Shown piece by piece: positions 1 through 6,304 of a stretch of 57,004 nt of DNA (positions are counted from its first letter, which is position 1; every line of letters starts with the position of its first letter). Under the pieces are notes generated by a model, which was given only the letters and a program-made list of their open reading frames with translations, was not told where the DNA came from and searched no databases. A program made the position numbers and the translations under genes. This stretch comes from Roseomonas sp. 18066 (GTDB taxonomy: Bacteria; Pseudomonadota; Alphaproteobacteria; Acetobacterales; Acetobacteraceae): NCBI RefSeq assembly GCF_902706185.1, contig NZ_CACSJM010000018.1:1-57004 (forward strand), in the 5' to 3' direction.

Positions 1-12
1 TATAAGAGACAG
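1..12. other. Residual Nextera transposon adapter end
   Basis: The first 12 bases, TATAAGAGACAG, equal the last 12 bases of the 19-bp Nextera mosaic end (AGATGTGTATAAGAGACAG). This is most simply untrimmed library adapter at a contig end, not genomic sequence. I see no gene in the 231 bases that follow. Confidence 0.85.
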
Positions 13-243
13 GGGTATCGGCCATGCGGGGCGCTCTCCATGCCGGGAAGCCCGCAGCATGGCGGCGCGCCGCCGCCCCGGGCAATTCCTTTCGGAGGCC
101 GCCTCTGCTCGCGCGGAGATGACGAGGCTTTTTCCGTTTCAGCTGAAGGGCTTGCGGCGTCGCGCCCTGCCGGACACGCGCATCTTGCTTGATCGACGCG
201 GCGGTGGTGCCCAGGACAGAAGGGCAACCGGACGGAGCCTCGC

Positions 244-489
244 ATGACCCCCGAGCACCTCGCCGCCATCGCCGCCGCCAATGCCGAGCAGGTCCGCCGC
301 GCCCAGCAGGCCGCGCCGCCACCGCCGCCCGGCCCGCTCGAGACGCTGGGCGAGGGCGCCGTGCAGCTCGACACCGCCAGCCAGCTGGTCGGCCTGGCCG
401 GCGATGTCGGCGACCTGGTGCTGACCGGGCTGCGCGCCACCGGCAGCTGCATCGGCGCGGTCTGCGACCTGCTGCCCAGCCTGGACTAG
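244..489 (+). CDS. Hypothetical small protein (81 aa)
   Basis: I do not recognise this protein. It opens with an Ala/Gln-rich helical stretch, has a run of prolines near residue 26, and ends in an amphipathic helix with two cysteines (SCIGAVCDLL). No signal peptide is obvious. The ATG follows a GGA-containing stretch (ggacggagcctcgc). It converges on the secreted protein gene at 492-1037, with only two bases between the stops. The long ORF over the same stretch in another frame has arginine-rich shadow composition, so this frame is preferred. Confidence 0.5.
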   Translation: MTPEHLAAIAAANAEQVRRAQQAAPPPPPGPLETLGEGAVQLDTASQLVGLAGDVGDLVLTGLRATGSCIGAVCDLLPSLD

Positions 490-491
490 GC

Positions 492-1037
492 TCAGCCCTT
501 CGGCATGGCGCTGCCCGGCGCCGGGGGCGCCGCGGGCGTGGCGCCGTCGGGCCGCGCGGCGCTGACCTGCTGGCCATTGCCGGTGAAGCGCAGCCGGGTG
601 ACCGAGCCGCTGCGGTCGGTCGCCGTGCAGCTGGCCCGGTGCCAGGTCTGGCCATCGGCCGACATGCTGATGTCGCAGCTGCCATTGATCTGCTTGGCCA
701 TGCTGCGGCCGTCGATCGAGGTGTGCATCCGGGTCAGGCCCAGATGATACTCCTCCGGCCGCGGCTGGCTGTCGCGATCGGCCTGGAAGCCGATGGTGAC
801 GCCGCGGCCGCTCTGCACCGACAGCAGGATGGCGCCGTCGCGGTGCTGCACATAGACCAGCCCGCTGCTGCAGGGGCGCGGGGCATTGTCCACTGTCATC
901 TCGCAGCTGCCGGGGGCGCCGATCACCAGCTTCGGCATCGGCTGGCCCTGGGCCTGCGCCTGGCCGGGGGATTGGGTTTGCGCGCTGGCGAGGGCGGGCA
1001 GCAGGGCCAGGGCGGTGATGGCGAGCGTCGTGCGCAT
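492..1037 (-). CDS. Secreted hypothetical protein with Sec signal peptide
   Basis: A 181-residue protein. The chosen ATG at 1037 opens directly on a signal peptide (MRTTLAITALALLPALASA) with an A-S-A cleavage site; the longer frame start at 1064 would add nine charged residues before it. The mature part has paired cysteines near CEMTVDNAPRPC and near SCDIS/ASCTAT, suggesting disulfides and a small beta-rich periplasmic domain. The C-terminus is Pro/Ala rich and disordered. No family recognised; export is the only supported statement. Confidence 0.7.
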   Translation of the reverse strand: MRTTLAITALALLPALASAQTQSPGQAQAQGQPMPKLVIGAPGSCEMTVDNAPRPCSSGLVYVQHRDGAILLSVQSGRGVTIGFQADRDSQPRPEEYHLGLTRMHTSIDGRSMAKQINGSCDISMSADGQTWHRASCTATDRSGSVTRLRFTGNGQQVSAARPDGATPAAPPAPGSAMPKG

Positions 1038-1143
1038 GCGGTCTCTCCCTTTGTCTGGTTGCAATCCTGGTGACGCGCCCAGGCTGCGGGGAAAGCCGGC
1101 GGCAATGCGGCGCGCGGCCGCAAAGCTGCGTGAGGGGGCCGCT

Positions 1144-1371
1144 TCAGCGCCGCAGGAAGCGCGCCGCCAGCATCAGCACCAGCCCGACCGCGATGACGCC
1201 GAAGGTGGTGGGGGACGCCCGCCAGGCATCGAGCACCGCGGCCGGCAGCCAGGTGAGCCAGGACATGACGCAGCGCGGGATCCACAGCAGCGTGTCCCAG
1301 CCCACCACCGAGGCGGCGATGCCGAGCGCCACCAGGAAGACGCCGAGCGACCAGAGCCGGGCCGAGGTCAC
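1144..1371 (-). CDS. Small membrane protein, two predicted TM helices
   Basis: A short integral membrane protein. One hydrophobic segment covers LWSLGVFLVALGIAASVVGW and a second covers TTFGVIAVGLVLMLAARFL; a basic tail (RFLRR) points to a cytoplasmic C-terminus. An AAGGA Shine-Dalgarno-like stretch abuts the ATG at 1380, too close to serve it, but sits nine bases before the in-frame GTG at 1371, so I use the GTG (75 aa). Function unknown. The next minus-strand membrane peptide (1471-1575) lies just upstream, perhaps in one transcript. Confidence 0.5.
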   Translation of the reverse strand: MTSARLWSLGVFLVALGIAASVVGWDTLLWIPRCVMSWLTWLPAAVLDAWRASPTTFGVIAVGLVLMLAARFLRR

Positions 1372-1470
1372 AGGCAGCATTCCTTCAAGCGGAAGAGATC
1401 GATCATGGCCGCAGCTTCGCCATGAATTGCGGCGGAAATGCAAGGCGCCGCGGGCGCGAGGCAGGCCACC

Positions 1471-1575
1471 TCAGCGGCGGTTCTTCAGCCAGAGGGTGAG
1501 GAACATCACGGCGACCATGATGACCACGCCGGTGCGGTGCTGGCTGATCCATTCCAGCGCCTGCTGCAGGGGCAT
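1471..1575 (-). CDS. 34-residue single-TM peptide
   Basis: The minus strand reads MPLQQALEWISQHRTGVVIM and continues through a hydrophobic stretch (VVIMVAVMFLTLWL) to KNRR and a stop. That is one transmembrane helix with an amphipathic N-terminus and a positively charged C-terminal end, typical of bacterial small membrane proteins. A good ribosome-binding stretch (GAAGGACGAGAAG) precedes the ATG. It lies about 100 bases upstream of the two-TM protein at 1144-1371 on the same strand. Function unknown. Confidence 0.5.
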   Translation of the reverse strand: MPLQQALEWISQHRTGVVIMVAVMFLTLWLKNRR

Positions 1576-1750
1576 TCTTCTCGTCCTTCGGGATGCTTCG
1601 CCGGTCAGCTAGCGGCGGGATGCCGGTGGTGTCCAGCCGGGGCCGTCAGCTGGGGTCACATCGCCCATCGCCCCGATAGACGCCGCGGATTGGCGACGCC
1701 GGCGCCGGCATGGCATTCATGGCCGGCCCCGACAGAGACCCGATGCCGCC

Positions 1751-2164
1751 ATGATCCCGCGCCCCAGGCCGTGCCGCTGCCTCCTCGCCGCCGCGGCGCT
1801 CGCGCTGCTTGCGACGGTCATCGGCGCGGCCCCGGCCGCGGCGCAGCAGGCCAGCTACTGCAACAACCGGCTGGTCGTCGACGCCTTCTACAACACCATC
1901 GTGTCGAACGGCTCGCGGTCGCGCGTCGACTATTACGCGCAGCTGCGCAACACCGGCAGCCAGGCCGTCGCCTACAACGCGCAGTTCACCTACGGGCAGG
2001 GGGGCGCGGTCATCGCCGATCGGCTGCAGGCGCATGGCCAGAGCCTGAACGGCCTCGCCAACACCCGGCTGAAGCTGGCGAGCCAGACGATGGCCAATCC
2101 CTCCGGCGCCGGCGCCCTCCCCTCCGCCACGCTGGCGCCCTACCTGGTCATCACCTGCCGCTGA
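1751..2164 (+). CDS. Secreted hypothetical protein (137 aa)
   Basis: An N-terminal signal peptide is clear (basic start, then LLAAAALALLATVIGAAPAAAQQ with cleavage around AAA-QQ). The mature ~105 residues start with a cysteine (ASYCNN) and end with one (VITCR), so an end-to-end disulfide closing a small domain is plausible. The middle is rich in Asn, Gln, Ser and Tyr, consistent with a beta-sheet protein outside the cytoplasm. No family recognised and no functional link to neighbours. Confidence 0.65.
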   Translation: MIPRPRPCRCLLAAAALALLATVIGAAPAAAQQASYCNNRLVVDAFYNTIVSNGSRSRVDYYAQLRNTGSQAVAYNAQFTYGQGGAVIADRLQAHGQSLNGLANTRLKLASQTMANPSGAGALPSATLAPYLVITCR

Positions 2165-2182
2165 GGGCGCGCCGCCCCTCGG

Positions 2183-2494
2183 CTATCCCAGGTCGAGCGG
2201 GTGCAGCGTGACATGGAGCGCCGCGCCCGCCCCCAGCAGCAGCAGGGCGAAGGCCGCGAGCAGCACGGGCCCCGCCCAGGCCGATCCGCGGCGGCGCAGG
2301 GCGCGGGCGGCCAGGCAGCCCGCGATCCCCACGGCTGACGGCGCGAGGAGGAGGGGCAGCGCGTAGGGCGGGAACAGCGCGGTGCTGCCCCGGGCCAGCG
2401 CGGCCAGCTCGTATCGGTAGGCGTGGAGCAGCAGCGCCTGGGCGACCGCGCTGAGCAACAGCAGCAGCGCGGGGGCGCCTGCCCGTCGCCTCAC
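2183..2494 (-). CDS. Small membrane protein (103 aa, three TM)
   Basis: Three hydrophobic segments can be seen: LLLLLSAVAQALLLHAY, LFPPYALPLLLAPSAVGIAGCL and GPVLLAAFALLLLGAGAALHV, with basic residues (RALRRRG) between the last two. The start is a GTG lying inside the last unit of a 14-bp tandem repeat whose GGTGAGG sequence supplies the ribosome-binding site. It directly follows the hydrolase gene at 2519-3205 on the same strand and is probably co-transcribed with it. Function unknown. Confidence 0.55.
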   Translation of the reverse strand: MRRRAGAPALLLLLSAVAQALLLHAYRYELAALARGSTALFPPYALPLLLAPSAVGIAGCLAARALRRRGSAWAGPVLLAAFALLLLGAGAALHVTLHPLDLG

Positions 2495-2531
2495 CCGCCG
2501 GGCCTCACCCGCCGGGCCTCACCCGCCGGGC
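2490..2531. repeat. 14-bp tandem repeat, three copies, at a gene junction
   Basis: The unit cctcacccgccggg occurs three times in tandem. On the minus strand each unit carries GGTGAGG: one provides the stop of the upstream hydrolase gene and the last provides the ribosome-binding site and GTG start of the 103-residue membrane protein. Confidence 0.75.
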
Positions 2532-3205
2532 GCCGGGCGCCGGCGCACCCGCCCGTCCTGGACCAGCTGCTCGACCACCAGCCGCATGACCGTCGCATCG
2601 ACCGCCACGCTGAAATGCCCGAGCCCGCCGAGGCCGGGCGCCAGATCGGCATCGATCACCGTGTCCTGCACCCGCGCGCATCCGGGGCGGGCCGGCGACG
2701 GCGCCTCGCCGGGCTGCAGGCGATAGGCGACGGTCAGCCGGACGCTGCAGGCGACCTCGGCCGAGCCCCAGGCGTCGAGCAGCACCATCGTCTCGACCGG
2801 AAGGCCGGCCTCGCCAAGCCGCCGGGCGAATCGCGCCGCAGCCGGGCCGCCGGCCGAATAGCCATAGACGGCGATGGCTTGGGGCCGGGGGGCCAGGGCC
2901 AGCAGGTCATCGGCCGCCCGGGCCCATTCGCCGGGTCGATGCACGGTGGCGGGCACGCCGCCACGCCGGAGGTCCTGCGCCAGCGCATCCGTGCCGGTGG
3001 CGCGGTAGCTCTCGCCCGACCAGTTGAGGCCGGTGAACAGCACGACCCGGCCGACCTCGGGCGCGGCGATGGGCTGCGCCACCTCCTGGTATCCGGGAAC
3101 GGTGCTGGCGCAGGCCGGGAGCAGCACCAGGAAGGCCAGGCCGGCGATGGGAGCCAGAGGGCGCGGTCGCCCCTGCGTCTCAGCCTCGCGGCCGCTTGCC
3201 TGCAT
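2519..3205 (-). CDS. Lipoprotein alpha/beta-hydrolase-like protein
   Basis: A 228-residue protein. The N-terminus has a hydrophobic segment ending in a lipobox-like LPAC (AGLAFLVLLPACAS), indicating a lipid-anchored periplasmic protein. The mature part has an alpha/beta-hydrolase layout: a first strand RVVLFTGLNW, then the nucleophile elbow YGYSAGG with serine in G-x-S-x-G, then VETMVLLDAWG, and a late histidine (GGLGHFSV) that could complete the triad. The substrate cannot be told. The ATG at 3205 is preceded by GGAG and lies inside the 3' end of the upstream lipoprotein gene, suggesting translational coupling. Confidence 0.6.
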   Translation of the reverse strand: MQASGREAETQGRPRPLAPIAGLAFLVLLPACASTVPGYQEVAQPIAAPEVGRVVLFTGLNWSGESYRATGTDALAQDLRRGGVPATVHRPGEWARAADDLLALAPRPQAIAVYGYSAGGPAAARFARRLGEAGLPVETMVLLDAWGSAEVACSVRLTVAYRLQPGEAPSPARPGCARVQDTVIDADLAPGLGGLGHFSVAVDATVMRLVVEQLVQDGRVRRRPAPGG

Positions 3206-3689
3206 CGCGGCCGATCTCCGGGGTGAGCTCGACATCCGCCGTTTCAGCGGCCCCCCTGCACTTTGCTCTGATAGCCGCCAAAGCAATTCTCGGCTCCATC
3301 CACGGCGGCGCAGCAATGGCCGTTGGCGAGCTGGCGGTTTCGACATCGACCAGCGAGGCATAGAACATCTGCCTGCCTGCGTAGCCGCCATTGTCATTCT
3401 TCTCCCGCACGAAGCCGCACAACCCCTTGGTCCCCTCGCTCTCCACGACGTAGGTCGACGAGAATCGGGCGGATTGCGGATCTCGCAGGTCCCTGGCGAC
3501 GGCCTGCTCGTAGCGGCGCAGCTGCGCCGGTGTCGCCTGAAGCCGCTGCACCTCGGCTGCCGGATCCGTGGCACGCTGCGCGGCGGCCGTCCTGGATGCG
3601 GTCGCTCTCGATGCGCGCGGGGCGATCGGATCCGGCTTCTGGGCGCAGGCGGCCAAGGCGAAAGCTGCGGCCAGAATGAGATATCGCAT
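3180..3689 (-). CDS. Hypothetical lipoprotein (169 aa)
   Basis: Begins MRYLILAAAFALAACAQ, a textbook lipoprotein signal with lipobox L-A-A-C, so Cys15 should be the lipidated first residue. A low-complexity Ala/Arg/Thr linker follows, then a domain with RDPQSARFSS and GLCGFVREKNDNGGY, a composition seen in small outer-membrane lipoproteins. The ATG is preceded by CCGGAG at good spacing; a TTG one codon upstream is less likely. The gene overlaps the next lipoprotein gene by 26 bases. The stretch from its start to the integrated element (3690-3888) contains nothing I can identify. Confidence 0.6.
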   Translation of the reverse strand: MRYLILAAAFALAACAQKPDPIAPRASRATASRTAAAQRATDPAAEVQRLQATPAQLRRYEQAVARDLRDPQSARFSSTYVVESEGTKGLCGFVREKNDNGGYAGRQMFYASLVDVETASSPTAIAAPPWMEPRIALAAIRAKCRGAAETADVELTPEIGRDAGKRPRG

Positions 3690-3941
3690 CAAGCGGCTCC
3701 GGAGGGAGGCGCAACCTTATGGGGCGGGAGAAGCGGCCTCAAGCGCGGGCTCGGGCATGAGGGGGCCCCGCGCCTGATCCAGGAGGATGACGCGGTGCAG
3801 CCCTGACCTGGCGAGACGCAGGACCTTACGCCGATCGACTGGGATACATTGGGGGGGGGCGCTCGATTTGCGCCTGTCACGCCGGGGGGTTACCCGGTGA
3901 TTTCAGCGACCTGCCTGACCGGCTGCAAGTCACTGAAAAAT

Positions 3942-3989
3942 TTGGCGGACCCGATACGATTCGAACGTACGACCTTTGCCTTCGGAGGG
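3942..3989. repeat. attL core (tRNA-Arg 3' fragment)
   Basis: 48 bases identical to 24803-24850. On the minus strand it covers the tRNA 3' end with encoded CCA back to the anticodon region; the 5' half of the tRNA is absent, so this is an attachment-site remnant and not a working tRNA. Outward similarity continues with a few mismatches to about 3889 (matching from about 24751), so the duplicated stretch is near 100 bp. Confidence 0.9.
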
Positions 3990-4106
3990 TAAAATGGTGC
4001 GTTTTTTCTGGGCTGATCTGTCTTGCGGGCGTTTGTTAAACCGCTGATTAACCACGATATGCGTTTGCGAGGCTTTGCGCGAGGTTGCGCCGATATGCGT
4101 CGCGCT

Positions 4107-4141
4107 GTTACCCCGGTGTTACCCCGTAGAGCCGGGGTAAC
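4107..4141. promoter_or_regulatory. Candidate integrase arm-binding site (left)
   Basis: The 20-mer gttaccccggtgttaccccg at 4107-4126 recurs exactly at 24738-24757 just inside the other end. It contains two copies of gttaccccg, followed by an inverted copy (ccggggtaac, 4132-4141). Paired repeats inside both att ends are what arm-type sites of tyrosine integrases look like. It also lies just upstream of the integrase GTG, so it could control that gene. Confidence 0.5.
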
Positions 4142-4164
4142 AGCCGGAGCGCGAGGCCCAGGAC

Positions 4165-5451
4165 GTGGCGGACAAGCGGAAGATCGGGCTGCGTGAGATC
4201 CGCGCCCTCCCCCAGAACACCGAGATCTTCGATGCCGGGCCAGGGGCTGTCCCCGGCTTCGGCGTGCGCCGACGGGCGGGGGCCACGGTCTCCTACTTTG
4301 TTATGTTCCGGACGGTTGAGGGCCGGCAGCGGCGCCTAACCATCGGTCAGCACGGCGCGCCCTGGACGCCTGACCAGGCGCGGGAGAAAGCCTTGGCCAT
4401 TTTGGCCGAAGTGAAGATCGAGCAGCGCGATCCAGCAGCTGAGAAGCGGGAGCGGCGGGAGGCGGCCATCATTGCCGACCTCTGCGAGATGTATCTCGCC
4501 GACGCCGAGGCAGGGCGACTGCTGACCCGCCGCGGCACGTCGAAGAAGTCCACCACCCTGGCAACTGACCGCAGCCGCATCAGCTCGCATGTGCTGCCGC
4601 TGCTCGGCCCCATGAAGCTGTCATCGCTGACCCGGGCGGACGTCGAGCGCTTCATGCACGCCGTGGCAGAGGGCAGGTCCAGCAAGCGGGAGAAGACCGG
4701 GAAGCCGAGGGGCCTGTCGAACGTCCGCGGCGGCAAGGGGAGCGCAGCACGCACGGTTGGCATGCTGGGCGCCCTCTTCACCTACGCTGTCCGCAAAGGC
4801 CTCTGCGCGAGCAACCCGGTCACTGGCGTTATCCGCTTCGCCGACAGCCAGCGCGAGCGGCGCCTCAGCGATCAGGAATATGCGGGCATCGGTGCTGGCC
4901 TGGTAGCATTGGCTGGCCCGGCTCACCGCGCCGACGGGAAGGAGGGCAAGCAGCAGATCTGGCCCCCTGCCCTGGCGGCCATCCGCTTCCTACTGGTGAC
5001 CGGCTGGCGCTCTGGCGAAGTCATCGGCCTGAGGTGGAGCGAGGTGGATCTCGTCACCCGCACTGCCCGCCTAGCCGACACGAAGACCGGCCAAAGCATG
5101 CGCCCGCTGTCCCAGGCAGCCTGCGCCATCCTCAATGCCCAGTCTCGCGCTGGCGCCGGCGACCTGGTGTTCCCTGCTTCCCGCGGTGCGGGGGTGATGT
5201 CTGGCTTCCCGAGCTACTTCGCACGCGTCTGCGCTGCAGGCGGCGTGCCGAGCGATGTCACGCCACATGTGCTCCGGCATTCCTTCGCCAGCCTCGCCGC
5301 CGATATCGGATTCAGCGATGCGACCATCGGCCAGATGATCGGCCACAAGGGCGGCGGCATCACCCGGCGGTACATCCACCATGCGGATGCCGTGCTGCTG
5401 GCCGCGGCCGATCGGGTGGCAGAAGAGACGATTACACGCATGGGCAGGTAG
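4165..5451 (+). CDS. Tyrosine-family site-specific integrase
   Basis: A 428-residue recombinase that catalyses insertion and excision of the element at tRNA-Arg. Order: N-terminal arm-binding domain (about 1-90, with GFGVRRRAGATVSYFVMFR), core-binding helices (about 100-220), catalytic domain (about 235-420). Visible catalytic residues are Arg282 (TGWRSGEV), Lys307 (TKTG), His368 and Arg371 (HVLRHSF), His394 (GHKGG) and nucleophile Tyr403 (RRYIHH). All are present, so the enzyme should be active. The start is GTG; no in-frame ATG fits the N-terminal domain. It lies beside attL and near the repeated arm-type motif. Confidence 0.95.
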   Translation: MADKRKIGLREIRALPQNTEIFDAGPGAVPGFGVRRRAGATVSYFVMFRTVEGRQRRLTIGQHGAPWTPDQAREKALAILAEVKIEQRDPAAEKRERREAAIIADLCEMYLADAEAGRLLTRRGTSKKSTTLATDRSRISSHVLPLLGPMKLSSLTRADVERFMHAVAEGRSSKREKTGKPRGLSNVRGGKGSAARTVGMLGALFTYAVRKGLCASNPVTGVIRFADSQRERRLSDQEYAGIGAGLVALAGPAHRADGKEGKQQIWPPALAAIRFLLVTGWRSGEVIGLRWSEVDLVTRTARLADTKTGQSMRPLSQAACAILNAQSRAGAGDLVFPASRGAGVMSGFPSYFARVCAAGGVPSDVTPHVLRHSFASLAADIGFSDATIGQMIGHKGGGITRRYIHHADAVLLAAADRVAEETITRMGR

Positions 5452-5511
5452 GCGTTTCGGCGTCCCGCCTGACCGAGCACATGTTTCTAAGCCCAGGGCA
5501 TGCGCAATAGC

Positions 5512-5615
5512 GTCGGAACAGTCGGACCGGTCGGATTATCGTTTATTATCAATACCATAATGCATTCCGACGGCTGGTCGGACAGTCGGGTTTGTCGGAA
5601 CATCGGAAGGTCGGA
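5512..5615. repeat. Iteron array flanking an AT-rich core: candidate replication origin
   Basis: Repeats of GTCGGA start at 5512, 5521 and 5530 (9-bp spacing). An AT-rich stretch (about 5534-5565) follows, then an inverted TCCGAC at 5566 and a second direct set at 5577, 5585 (GTCGGG), 5594, 5602 (ATCGGA) and 5610, spaced 8-9 bp. Two iteron clusters either side of an AT-rich core resemble satellite origins of the SaPI kind, where the element's own primase-helicase initiator binds. The element encodes a primase and helicase, which fits. An operator for the gene at 5676 is the alternative. Confidence 0.55.
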
Positions 5616-5675
5616 AAGGGGCTTCCAAGCTTCAGTGGCGTGCCTATCATTAGCCGTAACGAAGGCTCGGGAGGG

Positions 5676-6161
5676 ATGGACGTGGCGCAGCAAAGAAAAC
5701 TGGAAGCCTGGCGCGTGCTCGAAGATGCCGAGATCGCTCTCGAACGCTTCCGGGGTTCAAAGGACGATGTAGACCGTCGAATCTACTGGATCTCTCTTGT
5801 GACCCTAATTCGAGCAGTAGGGCATGTCTTGAAGAAGGTAGATGGCGGCAAGAACGTCAATTTCGGTGCAGTCGTTACAGCGAGATGGGACGTAGCTAGT
5901 AAGGAGCCCGAATTTATCAACGTCATAAAACTTCACCGCGATTCCTTGCTGAAGGAATATCGTTTCCACGTTGCCCCGTCGGGCATTCAGGACGAAGCGG
6001 GTGAGGATCTATTAACCGAAGATGGCCAACAGATTCTGACGCAGAATTGGTTCGGGCCAGACAAAGACAAGATGGAAAAGCCTGCGGAAGAGATCGCTAT
6101 CCAGGGGTTGGAATGGTGGAAGAAGGAGCTCGAAGATCTGGAGCGGGTTGCAGGCCCTTGA
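5676..6161 (+). CDS. Hypothetical protein (161 aa)
   Basis: I do not recognise this protein. It is soluble and mostly helical, with a charged N-terminal helix (AQQRKLEAWRVLEDAEIALERF) and an acidic/Trp-rich C-terminus (GLEWWKKELEDLERV). The ATG at 5676 follows GGGAGGG; the longer frame start at 5592 would lie inside the iteron array and is rejected. Base composition is visibly less GC-rich than the chromosome, consistent with transfer. It sits alone between the candidate origin and the tape measure gene. Confidence 0.6.
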   Translation: MDVAQQRKLEAWRVLEDAEIALERFRGSKDDVDRRIYWISLVTLIRAVGHVLKKVDGGKNVNFGAVVTARWDVASKEPEFINVIKLHRDSLLKEYRFHVAPSGIQDEAGEDLLTEDGQQILTQNWFGPDKDKMEKPAEEIAIQGLEWWKKELEDLERVAGP

Positions 6162-6304
6162 TGACGGATGGATAAAGAGCAGCTCCTTCTAAAGGTTGCT
6201 GACATACTCTCGATTTCTGCCATTTAGCGATTCGCTGCGCCGCCCTCATCTGGCATAATCCCCGTAATATACTTGAGGCATTCTTGCCGCGCGGGGATCT
6301 GCGA

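Noticed and set aside
189..1073. Long plus-strand ORF of 294 codons
   Set aside because: Arginine/alanine-rich shadow of the small protein at 244 and the secreted protein at 492; no start signal.
3942..3989. tRNA-Arg on the left end of the element
   Set aside because: Only the 3' part through the anticodon region is present; the 5' half is missing, so it is attL, not a working tRNA.
5512..5615. CRISPR array
   Set aside because: Repeat units are 6 bp with 8-9-bp spacing and no unique spacers, so this is an iteron array.
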